Shown piece by piece: positions 8,871 through 19,169 of a DNA stretch of 64,000 nt (positions are counted from its first letter, which is position 1; each line of letters opens with the position of its first letter). Where the stretch lies: contig JAWKNL010000004.1 of the NCBI GenBank assembly GCA_041391725.1, positions 62,001 through 126,000 on the forward strand, in the 5' to 3' direction. The position numbers and the translations under genes were made by a program. This DNA is from JAGQVA01 sp041391725 (GTDB lineage Bacteria > Bacteroidota > Bacteroidia > J057). Below the pieces are notes generated by a model. That model was not told the DNA's origin. It did not search any database and saw only the letters and a list, made by a program, of their open reading frames with translations.

Positions 8871-11708
8871 CTAATTCCTGCGAATACCGTTGACAAAAAG
8901 GGTTTTGGCTGCCAGCCTTCCGTTGGGTTTCACCTGGCAGATTAGCCCCTCAGGTGCGCGGTATTCGAGCCACAACTGATCTCCTCTCACTTGCCATTCC
9001 ACATGAACCATACCTCTGGGATGGGGAACATCTCCTTTCGCCCAATCGACCGTTTCTGCCTGTGGTGCAATCCATACGGTGTCGCGTGAGGCGGGATGGG
9101 GATACCCCAGGTCAACGCCCAACACCTGCGTGGTAAGATAAAATGTGGGTGCCCCACTCCATGCATGGCTCAATGTGCCGATACCTGTATCACCAAAATT
9201 TTCCCATGCCGTGTCGTCGTGTTTCCATATCATCGGCCCCCAGTGTTTGCGCATGAATGTCTCGGCTTCTCCGGCCATGCCGCGCTGGTAAAGCGCTGCA
9301 AAAAGATAAAACGATCCGTAAGGTGTCGTCAGCCGCTGGCGGTTGACATTGCCAATGTCTGTGAGCATTTCCGCGATCTGGGGCATAAACCTGTTTTCCC
9401 GGGACGCATCCGTCAGCCCGAAAATATAAGGCCATGCACTGGAAATAGGGTAGTGGTGTGTTATCGCCGAATCCCCCAGAAATCCGTCGCGAAACATTCC
9501 TTTTTCCTCGTCCCAGTATTTTTGGTGGAGGGAATGGGTAAGTTCTGCTGCAATGGCGTGATATTTTTCCGAATCGGACTTTTTGCCCAGATGTTGTGCG
9601 ATTTCTGCCATAAGGTTGCAGCACCGGGTCAGCAGGGCGTGATAGGCTGTATTGTAAACTTTTGACTTGGCGATTTGCGTCCATTCGATAAATACCCGTT
9701 CATTTAATATCAGCCCGTCTTCATTTCTCCGCTTTAATATTTCACCTATCAGGGTTTCGTAGTTGTTGTACAGACTGTCGGCAAATGTCCACTCGCCGGT
9801 ATAATTGGCATACCAATACAAGGCTTCCAGCGTCAGTAGCGGATAATCTTCCAGCAGCCCGGTTTCATCGGGGTGGCGGGGCGTACCCGGGTGAAACAAA
9901 TCAACATACATATCCTGAAAAAGTACGAGCGAACGCCTGACGAGCCGAAGGTCGCCACTCCCGGCAAGGGTAATGGCCATTTGTGGCAGCATATCCCCGG
10001 CATACAACCCTCTTTCCCTGAATGGGGTATCGGTATAACTATCCTCGGCGCAAACCCTGAGGGTTCGCCAGCCAAGCTGCCATATGGAAGTCAGCAGGGG
10101 ATCTGAACATTCAAAACTGCCGTTTTCCTCAAAAGGATAGACCTGATTTACAACATAAACTTTTTTGATGCTCACAGGCCCATGGTGGTTTCTGATATTA
10201 AGCTGAAGATACCGCAAGCCATAGGGTTTGAGGGTCTCAAAACGGTTGTTTCCCGCCCGTGCGATATGCCTGGCGCCCATGTATAACCCGGTTCGTTTCA
10301 TCATCCACGGCTTTTGTTCCAGCAGATCTTCGGTAAAACCAATATCGACGATGGTGCCTTCCGGTGCTTCATATTCTACAACGATCCGCCCCAGTTTTTT
10401 GTAGCGGAAGTCATACACCATGGCCATTTCCCGCCCGGGTTCAACGGTCACTGGTTTTACAGGTCCGGGCTCCAGCGATTCGGTAAAGTATCGCCAGGCC
10501 ATGTCAAAAGCGGGATTTTGCGCGTCCTCATCGCGGTGATGAGGCGTCCATAGGGAAAAAAGATCGCCGGGAAGTTGTTGCGGAGAAAAGGGCACGGTCA
10601 TCTGTTGTACTCTTTCCTCCTCTTCCCGGCTGAACGGTCCTGCGGTTTCAAACCACAGCTTGTCGTCTAACGCTTTATTCATGGAGAGAATCAAGCCTGC
10701 ATTGTCGGGAACCGCAAGGAAAAAGTCCCAGGCTCCCCAGAAGGATTTCCTTCGGGCAAAAAATTCATTCCAACCCGCATTCAATTCAAGTGTAATCTCC
10801 TGCCTGTGGGGTTGGTTTTCAGGTGCAGGTGTCTGTGGAAGCGGGCCTTTTCCATTGAGAAAATGTTCACCCCACCATATGCCCGCGGTAATGGTTTGTG
10901 CTTTGGGTGAATAAATCCACGTGTGGCCAAAAAGGGTGCGGCCAAACCGGAATTCTTCATTGTTTTCGTCCGGAACTTTTACCCGGAAAGAATAGATTTT
11001 TTCGTCTGATTTCAGGGTATAGGGCCCGGTCTGAGAAATGGGCGAATAGGGTTCCTGGGTGAGGAGCGGAATATCCCGGGGCATCAGTTTTCCCCAGGGA
11101 AGGGGAGCGGGCAGTTTTTGGGGTGATTTCCAGCCTTTGTGCGAAGCCGCGATGTCTTCCGCATCGGATGGATCTTTTCTGGCATCATAGGCCTCGAATG
11201 GCCCGAGGGCAAAAGACATTTTAGGGGTTTGCGGGTCGTACCCTTCCATTTGCAGGCAGCGCCATTCGCCGGGCGTATGAAAGGAAATGGGTTTGCCTTT
11301 TGGTAGATTAATTTCTCCCCAGGCGACAAATGTGGGGGGATGTTGCTTCAACTGGTAGGAATCCGTTCCATTGGAGACAACACGGACGAGGATAAGATTT
11401 TTCCCGGTTTGGAGGTAAGGCATCAGGTCATAGGTATCGTACTGCGGATGGGCGGCATAAAACCGGGCCGGACCAAACCCCACAAAATTGCCATTGACTA
11501 TGAGGTGATAGCGGGAATCGGCAAACAGATGAATGACGGCGTTTTCGGGAATGGATGAAAGTTCTGATTCGTAGCGAAACCACGCAGCCTGAAACCTTCC
11601 CTTACCGGAGGTGTTAGTCCATACGAAATCTGCTTTCGCGGGCTTTTGAGCAAAAGTGGAGGATGACACCCAAAGTGCCAGAAAAATGAGTAGCAGATTT
11701 CCTTTCAT
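8871..11708 (-). CDS. Exported alpha-L-rhamnosidase-like glycoside hydrolase (GH78-type)
   Basis: 945 residues from MKGNLLLIFLALWVSSSTFAQ, a clear signal peptide. The N-terminal half holds beta-sandwich modules typical of bacterial rhamnosidases (FRYESELSS, then HLIVNGNFVGFGPARFY, then YDTYDL). The catalytic (alpha/alpha)6 barrel carries DSYTDTPFRERGLYAGDML near residue 570, equivalent to the acidic motif of GH78. The final part (SHAWSGAPTFYL, then a beta domain) is also family-typical. It probably acts in the periplasm or on the surface on rhamnose-containing or related glycans. Substrate cannot be read from sequence. Intact, on the same strand as the YncE-like gene 101 bp upstream. Confidence 0.8.
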   Translation of the reverse strand: MKGNLLLIFLALWVSSSTFAQKPAKADFVWTNTSGKGRFQAAWFRYESELSSIPENAVIHLFADSRYHLIVNGNFVGFGPARFYAAHPQYDTYDLMPYLQTGKNLILVRVVSNGTDSYQLKQHPPTFVAWGEINLPKGKPISFHTPGEWRCLQMEGYDPQTPKMSFALGPFEAYDARKDPSDAEDIAASHKGWKSPQKLPAPLPWGKLMPRDIPLLTQEPYSPISQTGPYTLKSDEKIYSFRVKVPDENNEEFRFGRTLFGHTWIYSPKAQTITAGIWWGEHFLNGKGPLPQTPAPENQPHRQEITLELNAGWNEFFARRKSFWGAWDFFLAVPDNAGLILSMNKALDDKLWFETAGPFSREEEERVQQMTVPFSPQQLPGDLFSLWTPHHRDEDAQNPAFDMAWRYFTESLEPGPVKPVTVEPGREMAMVYDFRYKKLGRIVVEYEAPEGTIVDIGFTEDLLEQKPWMMKRTGLYMGARHIARAGNNRFETLKPYGLRYLQLNIRNHHGPVSIKKVYVVNQVYPFEENGSFECSDPLLTSIWQLGWRTLRVCAEDSYTDTPFRERGLYAGDMLPQMAITLAGSGDLRLVRRSLVLFQDMYVDLFHPGTPRHPDETGLLEDYPLLTLEALYWYANYTGEWTFADSLYNNYETLIGEILKRRNEDGLILNERVFIEWTQIAKSKVYNTAYHALLTRCCNLMAEIAQHLGKKSDSEKYHAIAAELTHSLHQKYWDEEKGMFRDGFLGDSAITHHYPISSAWPYIFGLTDASRENRFMPQIAEMLTDIGNVNRQRLTTPYGSFYLFAALYQRGMAGEAETFMRKHWGPMIWKHDDTAWENFGDTGIGTLSHAWSGAPTFYLTTQVLGVDLGYPHPASRDTVWIAPQAETVDWAKGDVPHPRGMVHVEWQVRGDQLWLEYRAPEGLICQVKPNGRLAAKTLFVNGIRRN

Positions 11709-11809
11709 CAGAAGCGAATTTGATGAAAACATACAACTACTCAAGGAAAGTTTTGTTCTGCCCTGTGCTGGTTTGGAAATAAGATGAGTTTCCATTTGCG
11801 GATCCCTAA

Positions 11810-13312
11810 TCACTCACTCACAATCAACGCATTGGGAAACTCCGCAATTTCGGTTTCCATTGTCCGCAGTACGTTGAGGCTGTTTAAATCCACTACATTG
11901 TATTTGCCGGGTGGCTGGCTGTTGCCCTGCAGCGGGTGATGCAGTTCGTCCACTCCACCGGTATTTTCTGAGGAAATATACAGCCTTCTTCTTTTTACGT
12001 CTATTCCTACGCCGTGCGGTCTGTGGCCGACGCGATAGATGTTTTTCACAAAACTCAGTCGGGCTACATCGATTACCGATACGCAACCCTGGAGACTTCC
12101 CTGATCGGCAAAACTTTCCTGATTGCGGCACGCGACAAACAGCCGGTTGCTTTCAGGGTCGTAAGCCATCAGGCGCGGCCCACTGCCCACCGCGATTACG
12201 GCTTTCAGCGTATCTGTTGCCGTGTCAAATACCCTTACTTCTCCCGATGCATTGCAACTGATAAAAAGTTCGGTTTCATCCGGAGTGAGAAACAACTGAT
12301 AGGGCTTGTAAAGTGTATTGGCAAATGGCACCGGTGAGTTGACCGGATCAACCGGGAATTTTTCCTCACTGATAAATCCGTTTTCGTCTATTTCCAGTTT
12401 GGAGTAATAATTTCCCTCATTGGCTCCCACATAAAGTGTGCGGAAGTCATGAGTGATTTCCATTCCATGCGGAAAACTCAGAAAATCGCCCGACGCTTTG
12501 ATCTGCTCCACAATCGTCATGTCGGTTGTATTGATCATGGTGAGTTTGGCTGCTGCACCTGAGGCATTCCAGTGTGTAATCACAGCACGTGTGCCTTCCT
12601 GATTTAAGTGAATAATGGATGGCGCACTGCCCACCGTTACTCTGCCCTCAAAGGCGTAGTTGTCTGTCCTGTATTTTTCCACCAGCCCTCCCTCGATAAG
12701 AGTGACATACAGATGTTGCTTATCCGGAGAAAGGACAATAAAATGCGGCGCCTCCAGATCGCCGGGATACTGTCCCACGGGTATCATTTTCATGATGAGG
12801 TTGGTGGCGATATCTGTAACTGCAATGAGATCGCTTCCCGCACAAAGGCTAAACAGTTTTCCTTCACTACGGGTCTCCTGGCCGGCCCAGAAAGACTGGC
12901 CCTCGCGGTTGTTCCCTCCGCGTTCGATCCAGTCGCGCAACCTGAGTACGGATTCTCTGTTGAGTGGCTGCCCTGCACTGTCGGGCGGCATGACGGGGGT
13001 TGCGCGTATTCCCAGGTCGTCAAAGGTATTGATATGCTGAAAAAAATGCGACCACCGGGGTGAACCGGGGATCAATACCGCACCAAAAGTCGAACCATCG
13101 TATAACCGATTCCAGCTACTGAGATCCAGGTCTTCTGGTGATTCAGGCCCCGAATGGCAGGTGTTGATGGCGCAGTTTGAAAGGATAATTTCTGCCACAT
13201 CCTCCGGATAACCCGACTGCAGAATGTCTTTTTCCGCCGGAAATTCATGCCCGCAGGAAAACAGAAGAAAACAAACAGCGATAATACTGAACGAAAAAAA
13301 AACTGAGCGCAT
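11810..13312 (-). CDS. YncE-like beta-propeller lipoprotein with N-terminal cytochrome c-like motif
   Basis: 500 residues. A lipoprotein signal (FLLFSC, Cys20) is followed by a heme-type motif of the CxxxxCH form (C47, C52, H53: NCAINTCHSG) and a small domain ending in LRDWIERGG, as in planctomycete-type cytochrome domains. From about residue 150 there are repeated seven-bladed propeller signatures (LSPDKQHLYVTL, THDFRTLYVGA, TPDETELFISC, DPESNRLFVAC, DVKRRRLYIS) of the YVTN/YncE family. It is probably a surface or periplasmic redox-linked protein. Partner unknown. The 44-bp gap to the divergent ORF start at 13357 contains the promoters for both directions, but I cannot point to boxes with confidence. 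Confidence 0.75.
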   Translation of the reverse strand: MRSVFFSFSIIAVCFLLFSCGHEFPAEKDILQSGYPEDVAEIILSNCAINTCHSGPESPEDLDLSSWNRLYDGSTFGAVLIPGSPRWSHFFQHINTFDDLGIRATPVMPPDSAGQPLNRESVLRLRDWIERGGNNREGQSFWAGQETRSEGKLFSLCAGSDLIAVTDIATNLIMKMIPVGQYPGDLEAPHFIVLSPDKQHLYVTLIEGGLVEKYRTDNYAFEGRVTVGSAPSIIHLNQEGTRAVITHWNASGAAAKLTMINTTDMTIVEQIKASGDFLSFPHGMEITHDFRTLYVGANEGNYYSKLEIDENGFISEEKFPVDPVNSPVPFANTLYKPYQLFLTPDETELFISCNASGEVRVFDTATDTLKAVIAVGSGPRLMAYDPESNRLFVACRNQESFADQGSLQGCVSVIDVARLSFVKNIYRVGHRPHGVGIDVKRRRLYISSENTGGVDELHHPLQGNSQPPGKYNVVDLNSLNVLRTMETEIAEFPNALIVSE

Positions 13313-13398
13313 GTGAAGGGGTTTTCAGGGTAAAAGAATCAAATTATCACTTAAATTTGAGCCGGACAATTCAACCTGGCTCAACTAGAAACGAAAAA

Positions 13399-14397
13399 AT
13401 GGTAAAAATTGGTTTGCTCGGTGCCGGTCACCTGGGAAAAATCCATCTCAAACTCCTGAAAGAAATTCCTTCCTTCGACGTTACGGGCTTTTATGACCCC
13501 GATCCGGAGGTAAGACAAAAAGTATCATCTGAATTTCAGGTGGTTGCTTTTCCCGATATCGAGTCCCTGATAGATGCTTCTGAGGCAGTCGATATCGTCA
13601 CACCGACGCTTTCTCATTTTTCCTGCGCAGCGCTGGCGCTGAGAAACGGGCGGCACGTCTTTATCGAAAAACCCCTTACCCATACAGTCGCAGAGGCAGA
13701 AGAACTGCTCACAATCGCCGCAGAAAATCCCGGGCTTACCGTTCAGGTTGGCCATGTCGAGCGGTTTAATCCTGCATTTCTGGCTGTGAATCAGGCGTCT
13801 CTCCGACCGATGTTTATGGAAGGTCATCGCCTCGCCGTCTATAATCCCCGTGGTACGGATGTCTCCGTGGTGCTGGACCTCATGATCCACGATCTGGATG
13901 TCGTACTGAGCCTGGTAAATGCTCCGGTTCGCACGATCAGCGCCAGCGGTGTGGCTGTCATCAGCGACAGCCCCGACATTGCCAATGCACGCATTGAATT
14001 TGAAAACGGCTGCGTGGCAAACCTCACAGCGAGCCGTATTTCCATAAAAAATATGCGCAGACTGCGCATTTTCCAGAAAGATACCTATTTGGCTGTGGAC
14101 TTCCTCAAAAAGAGCACAGAAGTATTTCGCCTCGCCGATCCGGCGGTAGAAGATCTTGAAAACAAGATGAAATTTGAGTTTAACCGCGGTGATGAACAAC
14201 GTTTCCTTCTGTTTGAGCAGCCGGAGGTAAAGCCAGTTAATGCTATTCAGATGGAACTGGAAGAATTTGCAGCGTCCATTCTTCATCAGCAGCCGGTGCG
14301 CGTTTCGCTTCGCGACGGATACCGCGCGTTGCGCGTAGCGCATGAGATTCTTGCAGAGATTGACAGGAATACCCGGGCTTATGAAAAAGTGGTTTAA
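13399..14397 (+). CDS. Gfo/Idh/MocA-family NAD(P)-dependent oxidoreductase
   Basis: 332 residues from MVKIGLLGAGHLGKIHLKLL. The ORF can be extended to a TTG at 13357, but the ATG at 13399 places the Rossmann GxGxxG (GLLGAGHLG) at the N-terminus as in the family. The EKPLT motif follows near residue 92 and HDLDV lies in the C-terminal substrate domain. The family oxidises or reduces sugars and sugar derivatives, and Bacteroidota often place such a gene with cell-surface sugar genes. The next gene starts 17 bp before its stop, so they form one operon. Confidence 0.85.
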   Translation: MVKIGLLGAGHLGKIHLKLLKEIPSFDVTGFYDPDPEVRQKVSSEFQVVAFPDIESLIDASEAVDIVTPTLSHFSCAALALRNGRHVFIEKPLTHTVAEAEELLTIAAENPGLTVQVGHVERFNPAFLAVNQASLRPMFMEGHRLAVYNPRGTDVSVVLDLMIHDLDVVLSLVNAPVRTISASGVAVISDSPDIANARIEFENGCVANLTASRISIKNMRRLRIFQKDTYLAVDFLKKSTEVFRLADPAVEDLENKMKFEFNRGDEQRFLLFEQPEVKPVNAIQMELEEFAASILHQQPVRVSLRDGYRALRVAHEILAEIDRNTRAYEKVV

Positions 14398-15595
14398 CCG
14401 CCTGGTCTGGCTCACTTTTGCCCTTATTCCGCTTTCTTATCCGGTTGCACTTCCCGGCGGCTGGATGATTCAGTTTCCCTCCGAAATGTTGATATCCCTG
14501 CTGATGGCAATTGTCCTGCCGGGATTTCTGGCGGGAAATCTGCCGGAGCGAAAAGTGCTGGTTCACCCCATTAGTATTCTTCTCACACTGCAACTGATCG
14601 TTGGCTTTTTCTCTTCCATTTTCAGTGAAGTGCCGCTGGTAGCATTTAAGCGGGTGGCTATTTATTTCCTGTATTTTACTGTTTTTTATGTCTGGCCGCT
14701 GCGGTTTTTCAGGGATAAAAAATTGATTCTCCGGTATTTTTGGGCGGTTCTTGCCGGCTTGCTGGTTGTGGTGTTAATAACTTCTGTAAGGCATGGGTTT
14801 TGGGGGTTTGAACAGCGATTTGCGGAGGCTATGCCGCGCCCGTTTTTTCCCGACCACACCCTGTATGGCGGTGTGATTGCTTTTCTTTTTCCTTTTGTGG
14901 TTTTCGGACTGAAAAATCTGAATTATCCCCTCAAAAAACCGCTGTTGTATGGCCTTTGCGCACTACTTTTTGCGGGTTTATTTCTTTCTTATTCCCGCGG
15001 CGCGTGGCTTAGTCTGGGAATTTCGGCAGGAGTCGCCGGCTGCTGGCTGATATTTTCTTCTTGTAAATGGTTAAAATGGCTGGTAACCGGATCGGTTTTG
15101 GGTGTTATTTTGTTGATTTTTATGTTAGACCCGCGGGGTTATTACCGGGAAAATGTATCAGATCAGGAGCGGATCAACCGATGGTTTTGTGCCGTAAGGC
15201 TGTGGAAAGAACGCCCGTTGCTGGGCTGGGGCCCCGGCACTTATCAGTATGTATATGGGCGGTATCAGAATGTGGAGGAAATGACCCGGATCAGTACGTA
15301 TCAGGGAAATATGGGGAATGCGCATTCAGAATACCTCGGCCCGCTGGCGGAGACGGGGATTTTGGGCGGAATCATTCCATTGCTGGTGTTGTTTTTTTCA
15401 CTTCGGACGGGTGAAAATCTGCTGAGAATAAAATCCCGCCAAAATCTTATTGCACTGGGGATTTTGTCCGGACTGGTAACGTTCTGGATTCACGGGTTGA
15501 TGAATGCATTTCTCGATCAGGATAAAATGGCAGTTCTGGTATATGGTGCGCTGGCTGCATTGGTAGTTATGGAGAAATTTCCGGAGGAATTGTAA
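14381..15595 (+). CDS. O-antigen ligase/polymerase-like membrane protein (Wzy_C)
   Basis: 404 residues from MKKWFNRLVWLTFALIPLSY, overlapping the previous stop. About ten or eleven membrane helices, with the family landmarks YSRGAWLSLG, a long periplasmic loop containing RLWKERPLLGWGPGTYQ, and NAHSEYLGPLAETGILG. Proteins of this type ligate or polymerise surface polysaccharide. The heptose/sulfotransferase cluster lies 20 kb away, so a direct link is not shown. The frame is intact. Confidence 0.8.
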   Translation: MKKWFNRLVWLTFALIPLSYPVALPGGWMIQFPSEMLISLLMAIVLPGFLAGNLPERKVLVHPISILLTLQLIVGFFSSIFSEVPLVAFKRVAIYFLYFTVFYVWPLRFFRDKKLILRYFWAVLAGLLVVVLITSVRHGFWGFEQRFAEAMPRPFFPDHTLYGGVIAFLFPFVVFGLKNLNYPLKKPLLYGLCALLFAGLFLSYSRGAWLSLGISAGVAGCWLIFSSCKWLKWLVTGSVLGVILLIFMLDPRGYYRENVSDQERINRWFCAVRLWKERPLLGWGPGTYQYVYGRYQNVEEMTRISTYQGNMGNAHSEYLGPLAETGILGGIIPLLVLFFSLRTGENLLRIKSRQNLIALGILSGLVTFWIHGLMNAFLDQDKMAVLVYGALAALVVMEKFPEEL

Positions 15596-15661
15596 TCCGT
15601 ATTACATTTTGACCGGAATTAACCGATTATTTTGGTTTATTTTCCGCCCCAATCATGTATC

Positions 15662-16711
15662 ATGGATAAAAGAACTACCTTTCTCAGCCATTTCCCCGGT
15701 AAATTTTTTCTCGATGCCGATTCCCCGGGCGATCTCACCGCTCACCTTCGTAGTCTGGGCTGGCTGAAACCCGATGAATACGTTCTGTCTGCCACCCGTC
15801 CCGGAGAAGGGAATATGAACTGTGTGCTCAGGATCAATACAGGGACGCACAGTTTTATCGTCAAACAGGCACGGCCCTGGGTAGAAAAATACCCACAGAT
15901 TCCCGCTCCGGTAGGGCGAACAGAAGTGGAGGCGATATTTTTTGATGTCATCGGACATTTTCCGTCTGTCGCCCGCTATACGCCTACACTGATAGGGTAT
16001 GACGGGAACAGCTTTCTTCTGGCTACGGAAGACCTCGGAGAAGGTGCCGATTATACTTTTCTTTACCGGAAAGGCAACCGGTTGTCCGACAAAGAACTTA
16101 CGGCGCTGGTGACATTTATTTCCGGACTTCACCGGTATGCAAAAGGGGCCATGGTGGATAATTTCCCCGAAAACCATGAAATGCGCGCCCTCAACCACGA
16201 GCATATTTTTCGCTTCCCTTACATGGAAGAAAACGGGTTTGATCTGGATCAGGTACAACCCGGATTGCAGGCCGTGGCAATGAAATGGAAGACGAATGCT
16301 GCCCTTAAACAGAAAATATCTACCCTGGGTGATGTTTATCTTTCGAAGGGGACTACGCTTATCCACGGCGACTACTACCCCGGAAGCTGGCTGAAAGTCG
16401 GCGATGAGGTGAAAGTTATTGACCCCGAATTTGGATTTGTGGGTTATCCCGAATTTGATCTGGCGGTATTTATTGCCCAGATGACCCTTGCAGGCCAGGG
16501 AGAAACCGTAATCAGCGCGATTCTGAATAATTACGACTCCGGGGAAACCGTTGACCGGGAACTTGTGGCTGGCTTCGCCGGAACAGAAATCATGCGAAGA
16601 CTTATCGGCATTGCCCAGCTTCCGCTGGCGCTTTCGCTGGAGGAGAAAACCCTTATGCTCGAAAAAGCAGCTTCCGCCATAGGATCAGGAAAAATTGAAA
16701 ATTTGTTCTGA
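15662..16711 (+). CDS. Phosphotransferase of the APH / methylthioribose-kinase-like family
   Basis: 349 residues from MDKRTTFLSHFPGKF at 15662. Kinase landmarks are FIVKQARPWVEKYP (the ATP-binding Lys), TTLIHGDYYPGSWL (the catalytic HGD loop) and VIDPEFGFVGYPEFDLA (the metal-binding Asp). The last motif resembles methylthioribose kinase, which would act in methionine salvage, but no other salvage gene is near, so the substrate is left open. Its stop overlaps the start of the next gene by one base, indicating translational coupling. Confidence 0.75.
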   Translation: MDKRTTFLSHFPGKFFLDADSPGDLTAHLRSLGWLKPDEYVLSATRPGEGNMNCVLRINTGTHSFIVKQARPWVEKYPQIPAPVGRTEVEAIFFDVIGHFPSVARYTPTLIGYDGNSFLLATEDLGEGADYTFLYRKGNRLSDKELTALVTFISGLHRYAKGAMVDNFPENHEMRALNHEHIFRFPYMEENGFDLDQVQPGLQAVAMKWKTNAALKQKISTLGDVYLSKGTTLIHGDYYPGSWLKVGDEVKVIDPEFGFVGYPEFDLAVFIAQMTLAGQGETVISAILNNYDSGETVDRELVAGFAGTEIMRRLIGIAQLPLALSLEEKTLMLEKAASAIGSGKIENLF

Positions 16712-18047
16712 TGAAAAAATACCTGTTTCTGCTGACAGCAACCGCATTTTTGTCCTGTCAGCCATCTAGCCAGACACCTTCAGTCAGAGAAATGGATATT
16801 GTAGAAAAACCCGGAGAGTCCGCAACACTTCCCTATATGACTCTTACACGTGAAAAACTTTACGACAAGGTGCTGGGAATGCTGGTGGGTTCTGCCATAG
16901 GCGATGCCATGGGGGCACCCACCGAAATGTGGAGCCGCAAGAGCATTCAGGTGGAATACGGATTTGTCGATACCCTTGATGATATGGTGCGGGAACCCTC
17001 GCCGGAAGGCACCTGGGCGATGAACTTGCCCGCAGGTGGAACGACCGACGATACCCGCTGGAAAGTGCTTTTCAGCGAATTTCTGCTGTCGCAAAACCAA
17101 TCCATGTACACAGGTGGAGCCGATCCGTACGAATTTTCCCGTTTTCTCATGGCAAAATACGAGCAGGAAATCGCCAGACTAAAAACCACTGAAACTTTTG
17201 ATCCCGAGCCCATTGAAAATCAGGTGCGCCGTTTGGCATGGTTGCAGGAATGGGCGGTGGTTGCGAAACCATTTTCCGAAAAAGATATGGAGGGGTATAG
17301 TTATGCGGTGAATCATTTTTACGGAGGAGAAATGACCTGTGCGGGGATGTTGTATTCTCCGATGAGAGGGACTGGCCTTTCCCGGAGCGGAAGGGGAAGC
17401 GTATGCTTCTGCATACCGGCTTGGTATATTTGATATCGGTTATGCCCGCGATATCACAGCGTTGACGGCTTCGATGGTATCTGCAGCGATGCGGCCCGAA
17501 CCTACCCAAAAGGGAGTTTTATCCGTATTGCGCACAACCGATCCCAACGGATATTTTAAGAGTAGGTTGGTGGGAAGAACGGCCTACCGCATTTATCGCG
17601 ACGCGCAGATATCGTCGATGAGGCCCGGAAAATCAGGCTTGAAGATGTGGACGCAGCGAAAATCAAACTTCCCATTAAAGGCCGGGACCTGTTGTATATG
17701 GCGCAAATGCAGCGAGCCTTTGAGCTGCTGGACGCCAAAAACCAGGATATGCCCTTTCATGCGGGAGAAATTCACCTGATCAATTTGACCGCTCTGCTAT
17801 TCGGAGAGTTTGACTTTCGTCGGTCGCTCGAATTTGCCATCAACTATGGGCGCGACAACGATACCGTGGGGGCCGTCACTGGTTCGATTTTGGGCGCATA
17901 TTATGGGAAAAGTAGTCTGCCGGCGGATATGGTCGCCACTGTATTAGGTACTAACAAACCCGTATGGGGATTGATCTGGAGAAGGTTGCGGCAGAACTTA
18001 CAGCCAAGCTTATTGCATCAGGTGTCGTAAAAGTTTCAGCAGAATAG
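16711..18047 (+). pseudogene. Exported ADP-ribosylglycohydrolase-family lipoprotein, frameshifted
   Basis: Starts with a lipoprotein signal (MKKYLFLLTATAFLSC). The DraG-type motifs are present in order: GSAIGDAMGAPTE, GGTTDDT, and late GRDNDTVGAVTGSILGAYYG, the metal-binding region. The frame changes three times (near 17370, 17605 and 17960), after which the sequence reads to a normal end at 18047. Without the shifts it would be about 445 residues. The family removes ADP-ribose or related groups, and exported lipoprotein members are a Bacteroidota feature whose substrate is not known to me. The shifts could be decay or assembly errors, since the coding quality of each segment is good. Confidence 0.7.
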
Positions 18048-18140
18048 CGAAAAAAATGCTGTAGAATCAGTAAGGATGAAGCAGGCATGATTGACTGCGC
18101 GGAAATTGCTGGCAATCCGTATTGCGGGAAAGAGTAAAGC

Positions 18141-19047
18141 GTTTTCCAACGGTTTGGAATCGAAGAATCCCTCAAGGATCGGTTTGCAACGGTTTGTAAC
18201 GGTTTGCAACGGTTTGTAACGGTTTGCAACGGTTTGGAATCGAAGAATCCCTCAAGGATCGGATTGCAACGGATTCCAACGGTTTGTAACGGATTCCAAC
18301 GGTTTGGAATCGAAGAATCCCTCAAGGATCGGTTTGTAACGGTTTGTAACGGTTTGTAACGGTTTGTAACGGTTTGTAACGGTTTGTAACGGTTTGCAAC
18401 GGTTTGCAACGGTTTGTAACGGTTTGCAACGGTTTGCAACGGTTTGTAACGGTTTGCAACGGTTTGCAACGGTTTGCAACGGTTTGCAACGGTTTGTAAC
18501 GGTTTGGAATCGAAGAATCCCTCAAGGATCGGTTTGCAACGGTTTGTAACGGTTTGTAACGGATTGCAACGGTTTGGAATCGAAGAATCCCTCAAGGATC
18601 GGTTTGCAACGGTTTGTAACGGATTGCAACGGTTTGGAATCGAAGAATCCCTCAAGGATCGGTTTGCAACGGTTTGTAACGGTTTGTAACGGTTTGGAAT
18701 CGAAGAATCCTCAAGGATCGGTTTACAACGGTTTGCAACGGTTTGGAATCGAAGAATCCTCAAGGATCGGTTTGTAACGGTTTGGAATCGAAGAATCCCT
18801 CAAGGATCGGTTTGCAACGGTTTGTAACGGTTTGTAACGGTTTGTAACGGTTTGTAACGGTTTGTAACGGTTTGTAACGGATTGCAACGGTTTGCAACGG
18901 TTTGCAACGGTTTGTAACGGTTTGTAACGGTTTGTAACGGTTTGTAACGGATTGCAACGGTTTGGAATCGAAGAATCCCTCAAGGATCGGTTTGTAACGG
19001 TTTGGAATCGAAGAATCCCTCAAGGATCGGATTCCAACGGATTCCAA
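18141..19047. repeat. Array of about 90 ten-bp repeats with interspersed 30-bp blocks
   Basis: The array is built almost entirely from the unit GGTTTGYAAC (variants GGATTGCAAC and GGATTCCAAC). Eleven 30-bp blocks, each beginning GGTTTGGAATCGAAGAATCC and ending CTCAAGGATC, fall in register with the 10-bp phase. They start near 18151, 18231, 18301, 18501, 18571, 18631, 18691, 18740, 18779, 18959 and 18999. Two blocks have lost one C, which shifts the phase. Because 30 bp is ten codons, long stop-free frames occur on both strands (for example repeats of LQTVANRYKP on the reverse strand). These look like by-products and not genes, since no signal peptide or non-repeat domain accompanies them. Function unknown. 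Confidence 0.9.
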
Positions 19048-19169
19048 AAGCAAAAACAACCCAGAAACCCCGCGACAAACAGGAAGTAAAAATGGGGAAG
19101 GTCGATGTCAACGCCAACACAGCAGGGTTGATTTGTGATCGTGATTTTCAAAAATCCGTTTGCTGGAAT

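Noticed and set aside
18141..19047. CRISPR array or long repeat-protein genes
   Set aside because: Spacers are missing; the sequence is one 10-bp unit with small variants. Long ORFs on both strands arise because the unit has no stop in any frame.
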